Assembly (NCBI GenBank): GCA_036000105.1
Contig: DASYGE010000002.1
Span: 434,001 to 498,000 of the forward strand
DNA length: 64,000 nt
DNA from: DASUBN01 sp036000105
GTDB taxonomy: Bacteria; Pseudomonadota; Gammaproteobacteria; Natronospirales; REEB76
Direction of reading: 5' to 3'
Shown piece by piece: positions 8,571 to 18,348 of this stretch. The translations under genes and the position numbers were made by a program. Position 1 is the first letter of the stretch. Every line of letters starts with the position of its first letter. The notes under the pieces are model-generated. The model was given only the letters and a program-made list of their open reading frames with translations, was not told the origin of the DNA and ran no database searches.

Positions 8571-10352
8571 GTGGCTGAGGAAGTCCTGGAGAAAGCGGAA
8601 CGGCTGCGGCTCGTGTACCGGACGGATAATGCCGGCCGGCCGAGCGACGTGGAGCTGCCTTTCCGCATGCTCGTGCTGGGCGACTTCACCCGGGATGCGC
8701 GCGCCGCTTTCGAAGGGAACAATATGCCGGTGGCGATCCCCGGGCACGACCTGGATCCGGTGCTGGCCAAACTCGCGCCGAGACTCAAGCTGCAGGTACA
8801 GAGCAGGTTGAGCGATGCTGCGGACGCATCTCTGGAAGTGGAACTGGAATTCAAGAGCCTCGCGGACTTCACGCCGGACAGGCTGATCCGCCAGGTGCCG
8901 GAGCTTCGCGCGCTGCTGGAGTTGCGCACGCTCCTGTGGCGCTACCGTGAGCGCGGCGCCGATACCCGCCAGATCGCTGCGGACATCCAGGAACTCCTGG
9001 CCAAGTGGACCATGGACACGCGCTCGGGCCGCTTCTGGGACGATGCGCTAAAGTCGCGGGTCGCCGCTCTGGGTGCCCACAACGTCGGACAGATGCTGGC
9101 GGAGGTGGATGCGCGCTTAGGTCCCCAGCTCGACCAGGTACTGCATCACCCGGAGTTCCGCGCCCTGGAAGCCTCCTGGCGCGGCCTGCAGTTCCTGGTG
9201 GAGCGGGTGGATCACGCGGAGAACTGCAGCGTGGAGATATTCAACATCTCCAAGCAGAACCTCCAGGAAGATTTCGAAGATGTGCCAGAAGTGGTGCAAT
9301 CGCATCTCTACCAGCTTATCTATACCGGCGAGTTCGGCCAGTACGGCGGCCGCCCCTACAGCCTGCTCATCGGCGACTTCAGTTTCGAGCCGGGGGCTGC
9401 GGACGTACGCATGCTGCAGAACCTGGCGAGCGTGGCTGCCGTGGCCCACGCGCCTTTCATCAGCGGTGCCGGACCGGGGTTCTTCGGTCTCGCGAGCTTC
9501 GCCGGCCTGCCGCGCATCAGGGATCTGCGTTCGCTCATGGCGGAGCCGCAGTTCATCAAGTGGCGCGGCCTGCGCGAATCGGAGGACGCCCGTTATCTGG
9601 GCCTCACGCTACCGCGTTTCCTCCTGCGCCGCGCCTACGGCACCCCCGGTTTCAAGACGGCGGCCTTCGATTACAGCGAGAGTTTCGCCGAGGATGAAGA
9701 GCGCTGCCTGTGGGGCAACTCCGCCTACGCTTTCGCCACGCGCCTGGCGGCGAGTTTCGCCCGCTTCCGCTGGTGCCTAAACGTCACCGGCAAGGAGTAT
9801 GGCCGGGTGGAAGGGCTCGTGGTGAGCGGCGAGGAAGGGCCGGGCAAGGTGCCCACGGAAGTGGTGGTGGACGACAGCCTGGAAGTGGACCTGTCCAGGT
9901 TCGGTTTCATCACCCTGACCACGCACCGCGGCGAGAACCAGGCAGCTTTCTATACCGCCGTCTCGGTGCAGAGCGTGCCGGAGGAAGAGGCGGGGGACAA
10001 CGTGAGCGCCGTCTTCGGCCGGAAACTCGCCGCGCAGCTGCCCTATCTGTTGCTGGTCAGCCGCCTGGCGCACTATCTGAAAGTGATGCAGCGTGAGCAC
10101 CTCGGCGCATGGCGCAACCGTGCGGAGATCGAGAAAGAACTGGGCCACTGGATACAGCAATATGTGACCGATATGGCCAACCCGGCGCCCAGTGTGCGTG
10201 CCCGCCGGCCGCTGCGGCAGGCGAAGATAGAGGTGGTGGAAGTGCCGGGCAAGACGGATTGGTACCTGGTGCGGCTCAGCATCACGCCGCACCTGAAATA
10301 CCTGGGTTCGCCGTTCTCACTGGCGGTGAGCGGCAAGCTGGAGAAATCATGA
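8571..10352 (+). CDS. tssBC: TssB-TssC fusion: T6SS contractile sheath in one polypeptide
   Basis: The contractile sheath is normally built from two proteins, TssB (about 160 aa) and TssC (about 500 aa). Here one 593-aa frame carries both. Residues about 20-140 are TssB-like (LPFRMLVLGDF, VELEFKSLADFTPDRL, VPELRALLELR). From about 165 to the end it is TssC-like (LDQVLHHPEFRALEASWRGL, ISKQNLQEDFED, FISGAGPGFFGL, LPRFLLRRAYG, and C-terminal IRQYV/RSRRPLRxAxIEV-type sequence). GTG start after GGAGGACAGG. No separate tssB or tssC lies in the window. There is no internal stop or frameshift, so the fusion looks functional. The TssC N-terminal linker region is shortened at the junction. Confidence 0.9.
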   Translation: MAEEVLEKAERLRLVYRTDNAGRPSDVELPFRMLVLGDFTRDARAAFEGNNMPVAIPGHDLDPVLAKLAPRLKLQVQSRLSDAADASLEVELEFKSLADFTPDRLIRQVPELRALLELRTLLWRYRERGADTRQIAADIQELLAKWTMDTRSGRFWDDALKSRVAALGAHNVGQMLAEVDARLGPQLDQVLHHPEFRALEASWRGLQFLVERVDHAENCSVEIFNISKQNLQEDFEDVPEVVQSHLYQLIYTGEFGQYGGRPYSLLIGDFSFEPGAADVRMLQNLASVAAVAHAPFISGAGPGFFGLASFAGLPRIRDLRSLMAEPQFIKWRGLRESEDARYLGLTLPRFLLRRAYGTPGFKTAAFDYSESFAEDEERCLWGNSAYAFATRLAASFARFRWCLNVTGKEYGRVEGLVVSGEEGPGKVPTEVVVDDSLEVDLSRFGFITLTTHRGENQAAFYTAVSVQSVPEEEAGDNVSAVFGRKLAAQLPYLLLVSRLAHYLKVMQREHLGAWRNRAEIEKELGHWIQQYVTDMANPAPSVRARRPLRQAKIEVVEVPGKTDWYLVRLSITPHLKYLGSPFSLAVSGKLEKS

Positions 10353-10400
10353 CGGGAGACCGCGCCGCGGCCCTCCGTCCCTAGTAAGGAGTGACATGCC

Positions 10401-10889
10401 ATGCCGATGCCGGGAAATCTGACGCTGGTCGGCCAGAATCAGGGAGCGATCGAGGGCTCCTGCGACATCGAGGGCCGCGAGGACACCATCCTGGTGCAGG
10501 CCTTCAAGCACACGGTGGACCTGCCGTCCAACGAGAGCGGCTTGCCTTCGGGCAAGCGCGTGCATCGGCCGCTCATGATCACCAAGGAAGTGGATAAGAG
10601 CACGCCGAAGCTCTACCAGGCCCTGTGCTCCGGTGAACTCATGACCGAGGCCACGCTGCGCTGGTACCGGATGGATGGCGAGGGCGACGAGGTGCAGTTC
10701 TTCACGGTCATGCTGCAGAACGCGCTGATCGTGAAGCTGGAATCCTGGGTGCCGGACATATTCGACAAGAACTACGCGAGCTACGGCAACATGGAGAACC
10801 TGTGGCTGACCTATGAGGTTATCCGCTGGACCTGGGAAGAGGACGGCATCGAATACGAAGAACACTGGGACCAGGGTTCCAACCGATAG
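10401..10889 (+). CDS. hcp: Hcp, T6SS tube protein (second copy)
   Basis: A second Hcp-family protein of 162 aa, between the sheath gene and tssE. It shares the Hcp pattern DTILVQAFKHTVDLP, VHRPLMITKEVDKSTPKLYQAL, LRWYRMDGEGDEVQFFTVML and LTYEVIRWTWEEDGIEYEEHW with good spacing. Sequence identity to the first copy looks moderate. The two copies could form mixed tubes or be used with different cargo (inference). ATG after AAGGAG with 9-base spacing. Confidence 0.93.
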   Translation: MPMPGNLTLVGQNQGAIEGSCDIEGREDTILVQAFKHTVDLPSNESGLPSGKRVHRPLMITKEVDKSTPKLYQALCSGELMTEATLRWYRMDGEGDEVQFFTVMLQNALIVKLESWVPDIFDKNYASYGNMENLWLTYEVIRWTWEEDGIEYEEHWDQGSNR

Positions 10890-10901
10890 GTGGATGCGAA
10901 C

Positions 10902-11306
10902 ATGGCGGAAGAGAGGCTTTTCAAGCGCCTGCGCCGCTGGTCCGGCGGCAACACCGGCACCGACGTGGGCAGCTACGTCGAGTCGGTGCTGCAGGACGTG
11001 AGCCGCCTCTACAATACGCGCCAGGGTTCGACGCCGCTGAGCGAGCTGTACGGCCTGCCGGACATCTCCAACATGCTGGCGAACCTGACGCCGCCGGACG
11101 TGGAGCGCATCCGCGAGGCCATCGAGGTCACGACGCGTGAGTTCGAGCCGCGTATGCAGGGCACGCGGGTGAGCGTGCCGGGGGAAGAGAGCCCTGGCAT
11201 GCTGCGCTTCGCTGTGCAGGCGAATCTCCTGTACGAGAAGGCCAGCGTGCCGGTGCGTTATCTGGTGAACATCGAAGGTGACGGACGCGTCACCGTGAGG
11301 CAATAG
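10902..11306 (+). CDS. tssE: TssE baseplate protein (gp25-like)
   Basis: Baseplate wedge component related to phage T4 gp25, which starts sheath polymerisation. The product from this ATG is 134 aa and shows the gp25/TssE pattern (VLQDVSRLYNTRQGS, YGLPDI, IREAIEVTTREFEPR). An in-frame GTG lies 12 bases upstream at 10890, but AGGTGG at 10888-10893 is better placed for the ATG at 10902. Ends 7 bases before tssF. Confidence 0.92.
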   Translation: MAEERLFKRLRRWSGGNTGTDVGSYVESVLQDVSRLYNTRQGSTPLSELYGLPDISNMLANLTPPDVERIREAIEVTTREFEPRMQGTRVSVPGEESPGMLRFAVQANLLYEKASVPVRYLVNIEGDGRVTVRQ

Positions 11307-11313
11307 GAACAGC

Positions 11314-13041
11314 ATGAACCGCGACTATTACCAACGGGAACTGAACGCGCTGCGCGAGCTGGCGAAGGAGTTCGCCGTCGCCCATCCGGCGCTGGCCTCG
11401 CGCCTCTCCGGCCCGAGCCCCGATCCGGACGTGGAGCGCATCCTGGAAGGCGTAGCCTTCCTCACCGGCAGCGTGCGCGAGAAGCTGGACGACGATTTCC
11501 CGGAGCTGGCGCAGACCCTCACCCAGCTCATCTATCCGCATTATCTGCGGCCCCTGCCGGCCACCACCATCATGGAGTTCAAGCCCAAGGACACCTTGCG
11601 GCGCAACGTGGTGATCCCCGCCGGGACCTACGTGGATTCGGTGGAGGTGCAGGATACCAACTGCCGCTTCCGCACCTGTTACGAAGTCCGCATCTCGCCC
11701 CTGACCCTCTTGCAGGCCCAGCTCCTGGAGCGGCCCGGCGGGCGGCGCTCCATAGACCTGACCCTGCAACTGAACGGCCTCGTGCTCTCCCAATGGGATG
11801 CGGAAGGGCTCCCGTTCTTCATCGGCGGAGACTTCGCCGGCGCCGCGGACCTCTACATGTTGCTGTTGCGCGGCCTCGAGCGCGTGGTGATCTCGACGGG
11901 TGCCGGTGAGTACGAGCTGCCAGCTTCGGCCTTGAGTCCCCTGGGCCTGGACGACAACCAGGCCATGCTCCCGCGGCCTTCGGCCACCTTGCCGGCCTTC
12001 GGCCTGCTGCAGGAGTACTTCCTGCTGAAGGAGAAGTTTCTGTTCGTGGAGCTGACGCGCCTGCAGGAATGGCGCCAGCGGGGCAATGGTAACCAGTTCC
12101 ACATACGCTTCGATTTTGCGTCGCTGGACGCGCGCTTCCCGACGGTGGACAAGGAACGCTTCGTGCTGCACAGCACGCCGGCGGTGAACCTGTTCCGCCA
12201 CGATGCGGACCCCATCCTGCTGAACCATCGGCGCGCCGAGGTGCGGGTGCGGCCTGCGGGCGAGAAGGGCGGCAACATCCAGGTGTATTCGGTGGATGAG
12301 GTGGTGGGCCATACCCGCGGCTCCGCCCTACGCCAGGAATACCGCCCCATCAACCTGTATGCCGGCGGCAACGCCCGGGACCCGTACTACGACATGCGTT
12401 TCGTGCAGAGCGCGGAGGGTGGCCGGGCGGAGCCTTATCTATTAGTGGCCTACCCGCAGGGCCTGGATCTGCCTGTGCAGCAGACGCTGATCCTGGGGCT
12501 CACCTGCAGCAACGGCAGGCTGCCTGCGCAACTCCGGCCCGGGGACATCTCCCGTTCCACCAGCGGCACCTCGGATCTCATATCGTTCCGCAACCTGTTG
12601 CCCCCCTCCGACGGTGCCGACCCGCCCTTGGGCGAGGCGGTGCTGTGGCGGCTCCTGTCGCACCTGGCGCTCAACTTCCTGCCCATCGCCGATGCCGATA
12701 CCCTGCAGGCCCTGCTCAGGCTGTACGTGGTGCAGGGCGGCGCCCAGTCGCCCCGCGAGGTGGCGAACCTGCGGCGCATCTCGTCCATCTCGAAGGTCGA
12801 GGTGCGGGCCGGTGACCGGTTGTTCGGCGGCAACGTGATACGCGGGCAGGCGATACACACCCGCATGCGCCATGACTATTTCGCTTCGGCGGGCGACATG
12901 TTCCTGTTCGGCAGCCTACTGGACAGGGTGCTGGCGACTTTCTCGACCCTGAACAGCTTCAGTGCCTTCACGCTCCTGGATGAGCAAACCGGAAACACAT
13001 ACACATGGCCAGCGAGACTGGGCAAGCGCGCGCTGATCTAG
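11314..13041 (+). CDS. tssF: TssF baseplate protein
   Basis: Forms the T6SS baseplate wedge with TssG, TssE and TssK. The 575-aa length is typical. The N-terminal 'YYQRELNALRELAKEFAVAHPALA' region is a TssF hallmark, as is 'FLTGSVREKLDDDFPELAQTL'. The 3' end overlaps the start of tssG by 37 bases, consistent with coupled translation. Confidence 0.95.
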   Translation: MNRDYYQRELNALRELAKEFAVAHPALASRLSGPSPDPDVERILEGVAFLTGSVREKLDDDFPELAQTLTQLIYPHYLRPLPATTIMEFKPKDTLRRNVVIPAGTYVDSVEVQDTNCRFRTCYEVRISPLTLLQAQLLERPGGRRSIDLTLQLNGLVLSQWDAEGLPFFIGGDFAGAADLYMLLLRGLERVVISTGAGEYELPASALSPLGLDDNQAMLPRPSATLPAFGLLQEYFLLKEKFLFVELTRLQEWRQRGNGNQFHIRFDFASLDARFPTVDKERFVLHSTPAVNLFRHDADPILLNHRRAEVRVRPAGEKGGNIQVYSVDEVVGHTRGSALRQEYRPINLYAGGNARDPYYDMRFVQSAEGGRAEPYLLVAYPQGLDLPVQQTLILGLTCSNGRLPAQLRPGDISRSTSGTSDLISFRNLLPPSDGADPPLGEAVLWRLLSHLALNFLPIADADTLQALLRLYVVQGGAQSPREVANLRRISSISKVEVRAGDRLFGGNVIRGQAIHTRMRHDYFASAGDMFLFGSLLDRVLATFSTLNSFSAFTLLDEQTGNTYTWPARLGKRALI

Positions 13042-14006
13042 AGCGCGAGCTCGTAGGCAACAGCCGGGAGTACGACTTCTACCAGGTCGTGCGCCTGCTG
13101 CAGCGCCTGCAGCAAGGCGGCGAGGGCGCCGCGTTGCGCTATCGCCCGGTGCTGGGCCTGGAGCGTAGCGAGTCCGATGTGGCTGCCATGCGCGGTGACG
13201 TGGAGTCGGGTTATGAGATCTCGCCGACCTTCATGTCGCTGTACGGTACGTCCTCGCCCTTACCCGTGTGGTACACGAGCGAACTTCTGGAGGACGAATG
13301 GAACGATGTCTCAGCACCGCGCGACCTCCTGGACGTGCTGCATCAGCAGATCTATCCGCTGCTGTATGGGGCCTGGCGCAAGTACCGCTTCACGCTCAAC
13401 GCCGTGGAGGGTGGGGGCGAGAGTTACTGGGGCATGCTGTATACGCTCATGGGCCTGTACGACCCGCAGATGCGCGCCCGGGTGCCGGATGCCGCCGCTT
13501 TCCTCAGTCAGACCGGGTTGTTCAGCAAGCAGGTGCGCAGTGCCGCAGCGCTGGAGGCGATGCTGCAGGGCAGCCTCGGGCGGCACGACGTGGAGGTGAT
13601 ACAGTGCGTGCCGCGCTATGCAGCGATCCCATCCGACCAGCGTCTCGCCATCGGCGAGACCGGTTCCACTCTGGGAGAAGACACGGTGGTGGGTGAACGC
13701 ATCCTCGATTGCTGCGGCCGCTTCCAGATCCGCATCGGGCCCATAAATGCCGAGACCTTCAGCACGGCCATGCGCCAGGACGGGTTGATCGCCCAGATCC
13801 GGCGCATCTGCACGGATTTCCTGGTGCAGCCCCTGGAGTGCGAGGTGATCATGGTGCTGGACGAGGGCGTCGTGCAGCCCGCAGCCGTCGGCGGCAACGA
13901 TTTCAACCGCATGATGGGATTGAACGAATTCGCGACCCTGGGTGCGGATACCTGGGTGGTGGGCGGCACCAATGCCGCCGGCCTCGAAGTGGGATTCTTG
14001 CTCTAG
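13005..14006 (+). CDS. tssG: TssG baseplate protein
   Basis: Baseplate wedge partner of TssF. The 333-aa length is normal, with the TssG pattern YDFYQVVRLLQRL near residue 24, then 'LRYRPVLGLERSESDV', 'FMSLYGTSSPLPVWYT' and an FQIRIGPI strand. Its start lies inside the end of tssF. The GC content and codon pattern match its neighbours. Confidence 0.94.
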   Translation: MASETGQARADLERELVGNSREYDFYQVVRLLQRLQQGGEGAALRYRPVLGLERSESDVAAMRGDVESGYEISPTFMSLYGTSSPLPVWYTSELLEDEWNDVSAPRDLLDVLHQQIYPLLYGAWRKYRFTLNAVEGGGESYWGMLYTLMGLYDPQMRARVPDAAAFLSQTGLFSKQVRSAAALEAMLQGSLGRHDVEVIQCVPRYAAIPSDQRLAIGETGSTLGEDTVVGERILDCCGRFQIRIGPINAETFSTAMRQDGLIAQIRRICTDFLVQPLECEVIMVLDEGVVQPAAVGGNDFNRMMGLNEFATLGADTWVVGGTNAAGLEVGFLL

Positions 14007-14066
14007 GTTCAGTGGTCCTGGCGGTGCCGGTCCAACCGGTCACCGTCCCTGAAGGAGGTTAGTTGC

Positions 14067-15692
14067 GTGGCAACGCCGGAATTCACATTCAAGAGTGCTG
14101 CGTATGCGCAGGACACGTTCACGGTGGTGGACTTCCAGGGCTCGGAGGCCATCTCCAGTCTCTATCAGTTCAACATAGGCCTGAAATGCACCACGGCCTT
14201 GGCCATCAATCTCGAGGAACTGCTGGGCGCCACCGCCACCCTCAGCATCGAGCAGGGTGCCGCGACCAACAGCTACAGCGGCATACTCGCCTGGGTGGAG
14301 CAACAGCAGCAGGCGGGGGGGCACAACTATTACCGGGTGCTTCTGGTGCCGCCGGCCTGGCGGCTCTCGCGCAACCTCACCACCGCCGGCTTCACCGGCG
14401 AGGCCCATCCCAACATCGTGGAGACGGTACTCGCCAACGGCAGCATCACGGTAGCCGGCGCGGAATTGGATATCACCGGCATCACCGGCAACATCGCCCC
14501 GAGCCCGCCGAGCGATTCTGATACCACCGAGTATGTCTACCCGCTCTACGATTTCACCTGCCAGTACGTGGAGACCGACCTGAACTTCGTCTCCCGGCTC
14601 ATGGAATACGACGGCATCTATTTCTATTTCGAGGATAACGCCGGCGTCTGCAAGATGCTGCTGGCGGACGGCATGGCCTACCCGCAGCAGCCCACGGCTG
14701 CCAGCATCCCGTTCACGGATCCCAGCAGCACCAACAACTATGATTCCATTGTGCAGATCACCCAGCAGCTGGGGGTCGCGCCCGCGGTGGTCAGCGTCAC
14801 GGGTTACAACTACCAGACCACCAGCGTGGAAGTGACCGGCAATTCAGACGTCAGCGTGGATGGTGTGACGTCGAGCGCGCTCTATCCGGCCGCCTGGCTG
14901 TACGATAACAAGGTGCAGACACCAGCTGCGGCTGCGCGGATCGCCCTGGTGCGCGCTCAGGAGCACGGCAGCTGGTCCTGTACTTACACGGGCGGCGGGG
15001 CGGTCAGCGGTCTGCGGGCCGGCTTCACCTTCTCGCTGACGGATCATCCGGTGACCGCCTTCAACCAGAGCTATCTCGTGACCAGCGTGACCCACACGGC
15101 CCGCAACCTGGACCAGAGCTGGACCACGGCGAGCCACACGGCGGCCCAGGCCGCCAGCACCGGCGCTTACTACAACAACACGTTCACGGCGATCCCGGCC
15201 AGCGTCCAGTTCCGGCCCCGCCGGGCCACGCCCAAGCCGCGTATCTCTGGGGTCTTGTCCGCCGCGGTCTGGCTGCAACCCGATACGAGCAGCGGCACGA
15301 CCAGTAACAGCACCACCACCGCTCCCACCAATCTGAGCCTGCAACCCGGGCAATCCAGCCCTATCCCCGGCTATCAGGGTTCGGGCAGCGCCCAGGATGA
15401 GAACGCTTACGTCCCGCCGCCACCGCCCATGGATGTCCAGGGGCGCTATCTTGTGACCTTGCCCTTCGCCAACGGTGCCGTCACGGGTTCCAGTTCCATC
15501 TCCGCCTGGATACGCATGGCCCAGCCTTCCGCCGGTCAGTGGACCGGCGTGCAGTACATGCTGGAGCCGGGTGCTGAGGTGCTCCTGGTGTTCGTGAACG
15601 GCGATCCGGATCTGCCCCTCATCGCGGGCGCGGTATACAACGGTGCTAACCCGGCGCCGCTGACCTCCGCCAACAACGACCCGCAAATCTGA
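14067..15692 (+). CDS. vgrG: VgrG/TssI spike protein lacking the C-terminal beta-helix
   Basis: The trimeric spike at the tip of the Hcp tube. GTG start after a strong AAGGAGG. The 541-aa product has gp27-like domains (about residues 1-380; FTVVDFQGSEAISSLYQF, YDFTCQYVETDLNFVSRLMEYDGIYFYFE), a Pro/Ser/Thr-rich linker (about 390-450), and a gp5 OB fold (about 454-530; GRYLVTLPF, WIRMAQPSAG, EVLLVFVNGDPDLPLIAGAVYN). The protein stops soon after the OB fold. The triple-stranded beta-helix seen in most VgrGs is missing; similar octad repeats are on the product of 20508-21989. Confidence 0.93.
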   Translation: MATPEFTFKSAAYAQDTFTVVDFQGSEAISSLYQFNIGLKCTTALAINLEELLGATATLSIEQGAATNSYSGILAWVEQQQQAGGHNYYRVLLVPPAWRLSRNLTTAGFTGEAHPNIVETVLANGSITVAGAELDITGITGNIAPSPPSDSDTTEYVYPLYDFTCQYVETDLNFVSRLMEYDGIYFYFEDNAGVCKMLLADGMAYPQQPTAASIPFTDPSSTNNYDSIVQITQQLGVAPAVVSVTGYNYQTTSVEVTGNSDVSVDGVTSSALYPAAWLYDNKVQTPAAAARIALVRAQEHGSWSCTYTGGGAVSGLRAGFTFSLTDHPVTAFNQSYLVTSVTHTARNLDQSWTTASHTAAQAASTGAYYNNTFTAIPASVQFRPRRATPKPRISGVLSAAVWLQPDTSSGTTSNSTTTAPTNLSLQPGQSSPIPGYQGSGSAQDENAYVPPPPPMDVQGRYLVTLPFANGAVTGSSSISAWIRMAQPSAGQWTGVQYMLEPGAEVLLVFVNGDPDLPLIAGAVYNGANPAPLTSANNDPQI

Positions 15693-15708
15693 GACCAAGG
15701 AATCGAGC

Positions 15709-18348
15709 GTGCCCGGCATCCGCGTCACCAAACCGTTCAAGCAGGGCCTGCTCCACCGCCCCTACCAGTACCGGGGCGAGAACCGACTAGCGGTGAGTAT
15801 GCTCAGCATGTTCTCCCTGACGGAAGCGGGACGCATCCTGCCGGAGAACGAGCTATGGCGCAAAGCCATCGGCGCGCTCGGCCAGAGCGGTATGCTGGAT
15901 GCGGCCATGCCGAAGTCGCGCGCCGAGTTCCTGGTGAACGGCAGCTTCCATGCACCGGGCGGCACGCCCGCACCCGCGGGCTATGTCAGCGTGCGCCTCG
16001 GCAAGTTGGAGAAGCGCATTAACGTCTACGGCGACCGTTACTGGAAGCGCGCCGCCGGGGTGAGCGTGGGCGTGAGCGATCCCGAGCCCATGAGCGAGAT
16101 GCCGCTGGACTTCACCCGCGCTTTCGGCGGCAAGGAATACAAGGACAATCCCCTGGGCAAGGGCGTTGAGGTGCTGGAGGAGGGCGAAGAATCTCGCCTA
16201 CCGCTTCCCAATCTGGAATTGCCGGGACGGCTCATCGGCTCGCCTGCGGACCGCCCGCCGCCGGCGGCTTACGGGATGCTTGACCCTATGTGGCCCCAGC
16301 GCTACCGCAAGGTGGGCACCTACGACCAGAAGTGGCTCAAGGAGCGCGCCCCCGGTCTCGCGGACGACCTGGAGTGGAGTTACTTCAACGTAGCCGCCGA
16401 AGACCAGTGGACGGAAGGTTACTGGCGCGGCGATGAAGAGTTCGAACTCCACAATCTGCATCCATCTAACGCCCTTATCCAGGGTAGGTTGCCGGGTCTC
16501 GTGTCCCGTGCGTTCGTCGTTCTGGGCCACGGCGATGCCGGCCGGTTCCTGGAGTTGCCGGCACGCCTCGACACCGTGCACTTCTTCCCGGGCCAGGAGG
16601 CCGCCATCTGCATCTGGCGCGCCGACATGCGCATCGAGACCGATGACGCGAGCGACATCTCCCAGATCATGGTCGCCTACGAGCGGCAGGCGGACGCACG
16701 CCGCAGCCTGGAGCATTACCAGCAGGCCCTGGAGCGCAGGCTGAAGGGTGCCTCGCGCGCCATGCTGCTCCTGGACGAGCGCGACCTGATCCCCGAAGGC
16801 GACAAGTCGGGTCTCGCGGAGATCATTGAACGGGTGGATGAAAACGGCGGCCGCGAAGGCCTCCTGGCCAAGAACCAGCAGGCACGCATGCAGGCGGAGC
16901 TGGAGAAGACCGGCAAGCGGCTGGCGGAGCACGGCCTGGATGCGGGCGACGCGCTCGAATACAAGACGGCCGGCAAACCCCTGAACCTGGGCGGGATGGA
17001 TATCGGCAAGCTCATCGCCGATGCGCGCAAACAGGGTGAGGACAGCCGTGCGCTGGCCAAGGAGAAGCTGGCCGAGATGTGCAAGCGCGCGGGCGTGGAC
17101 CTGGCCGAGGTGTTACGCAAGGCGGCGGCTTCAGCGTCCTTGCCGCGCTTCTCCGCCGCCCAGCAGCTGGCCAAGTTGCGGCAGATGCTGGACGTCTCGC
17201 CAGCCTACCAAGCGGTGATGGAGAAGATGTACGGTTCCACCGATCTCAAGGAGCTGGAAGCGAAGCTGCAGGCAGCCGAGGACGGCTTCCGCAAGGGCTA
17301 CAGCATGGGTGCGCATGAGGCGGTGAGCGCCTTGCCGTCGGACCGGCAAGCGGGGCTGGTGGCGTTGCGTGAGGACGTGCTGCAACGGCTGAAGCGCGGC
17401 GAATCCCTGGCGCGCATGGATCTCGCAGGTGTGAACCTGGCGGGTGAGAGCCTTAAAGGAGCGGATTTGAGCGAGGCTTACCTCGAGTTCGCCGACTTCT
17501 CAGGCGCCGATCTCAGCGGCGCAAGGCTCAAGGGCGCCATCGCGGCGCGGGCGAACTTCAGCGGCGCCAAGCTCGCGAACGCGGATTTCTCCTCGGCGAA
17601 CGTGGGCAAGTCCAGTTTCACGGACGCCAAGGGTGCGGGAGCCGATTTCCGCAATGCGGTCCTGAGCGAAGCCAGCTTCGAGAACAGCGCTTTCCCCGGC
17701 GCCCTGTTCGCTGCCGGGCAGATGATCAAGGTCAATTTCACCGCCGTGGACCTCACGGGCGCCGAGTTTCGCACGCCAATCATGATGGACTGCGTGCTGG
17801 ACGGCGCGCGGCTGAACGGCGCTAACGTGCAGCGCGCGGTCTTCATGGGCGGCAGCGCCAAGGGGCTGGACATGGGCGGCGCGAAAGGCGAGGCGCTCTT
17901 GTTCGTCAATGTGGACCTGGACAGGTTCAGGCTACCGGGTGCGGAGCTCGCGAAGCTGCGGCTCATCGGCGAACATACCCGGGCCAAGGGCGCGGATTTC
18001 AGCGGTGCCCGCGTGCCGGGCTCCAACCTGCGCGGCATAGACATGGAAGGCGCCAATTTCGAGCGGGCGACGCTAGACGGCGCCGATCTCAGTGAGGCGC
18101 AGCTGAAGCAGGCGCGCTTCAGCGGCGCCAGCGCGCAGCGCGCACATTTCATGAAGACCGACTTCGAGGGGGCGAACCTCTCCAACTGCAACTTCAAGGA
18201 AGCCATGTTCAACAAGGCGCGGCTGGTGCGGGCGAACCTGGCGGATTCGAACTGCTTCGGCGCCGAGTTCCTGGGCGTGACGGTGGGCGAGACCCGCTTC
18301 CACGGGGCGAACCTGAAGCGCACCAAGCTCAAGGATTGGCATCCATGA
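15709..18348 (+). CDS. DUF2169 adaptor fused to pentapeptide repeats
   Basis: An 879-aa protein. Residues about 1-275 match DUF2169 (SVRLGKLEKRINVYGDRYW, FTRAFGGKEYKDNP, LPNLELPG, MWPQRYRKVGTYDQKWLKE, YFNVAAEDQW). DUF2169 proteins are known next to vgrG as chaperone/adaptors that load PAAR-type effectors onto the spike. A charged helical middle follows, then pentapeptide repeats (A-D/N-L/F-x-x) from about 563 to the end, which should fold as a right-handed quadrilateral beta-helix. GTG start after AAGGA. The stop overlaps the next gene's ATG. It may scaffold the cargo; it is not obviously itself a toxin. Confidence 0.85.
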   Translation: MPGIRVTKPFKQGLLHRPYQYRGENRLAVSMLSMFSLTEAGRILPENELWRKAIGALGQSGMLDAAMPKSRAEFLVNGSFHAPGGTPAPAGYVSVRLGKLEKRINVYGDRYWKRAAGVSVGVSDPEPMSEMPLDFTRAFGGKEYKDNPLGKGVEVLEEGEESRLPLPNLELPGRLIGSPADRPPPAAYGMLDPMWPQRYRKVGTYDQKWLKERAPGLADDLEWSYFNVAAEDQWTEGYWRGDEEFELHNLHPSNALIQGRLPGLVSRAFVVLGHGDAGRFLELPARLDTVHFFPGQEAAICIWRADMRIETDDASDISQIMVAYERQADARRSLEHYQQALERRLKGASRAMLLLDERDLIPEGDKSGLAEIIERVDENGGREGLLAKNQQARMQAELEKTGKRLAEHGLDAGDALEYKTAGKPLNLGGMDIGKLIADARKQGEDSRALAKEKLAEMCKRAGVDLAEVLRKAAASASLPRFSAAQQLAKLRQMLDVSPAYQAVMEKMYGSTDLKELEAKLQAAEDGFRKGYSMGAHEAVSALPSDRQAGLVALREDVLQRLKRGESLARMDLAGVNLAGESLKGADLSEAYLEFADFSGADLSGARLKGAIAARANFSGAKLANADFSSANVGKSSFTDAKGAGADFRNAVLSEASFENSAFPGALFAAGQMIKVNFTAVDLTGAEFRTPIMMDCVLDGARLNGANVQRAVFMGGSAKGLDMGGAKGEALLFVNVDLDRFRLPGAELAKLRLIGEHTRAKGADFSGARVPGSNLRGIDMEGANFERATLDGADLSEAQLKQARFSGASAQRAHFMKTDFEGANLSNCNFKEAMFNKARLVRANLADSNCFGAEFLGVTVGETRFHGANLKRTKLKDWHP

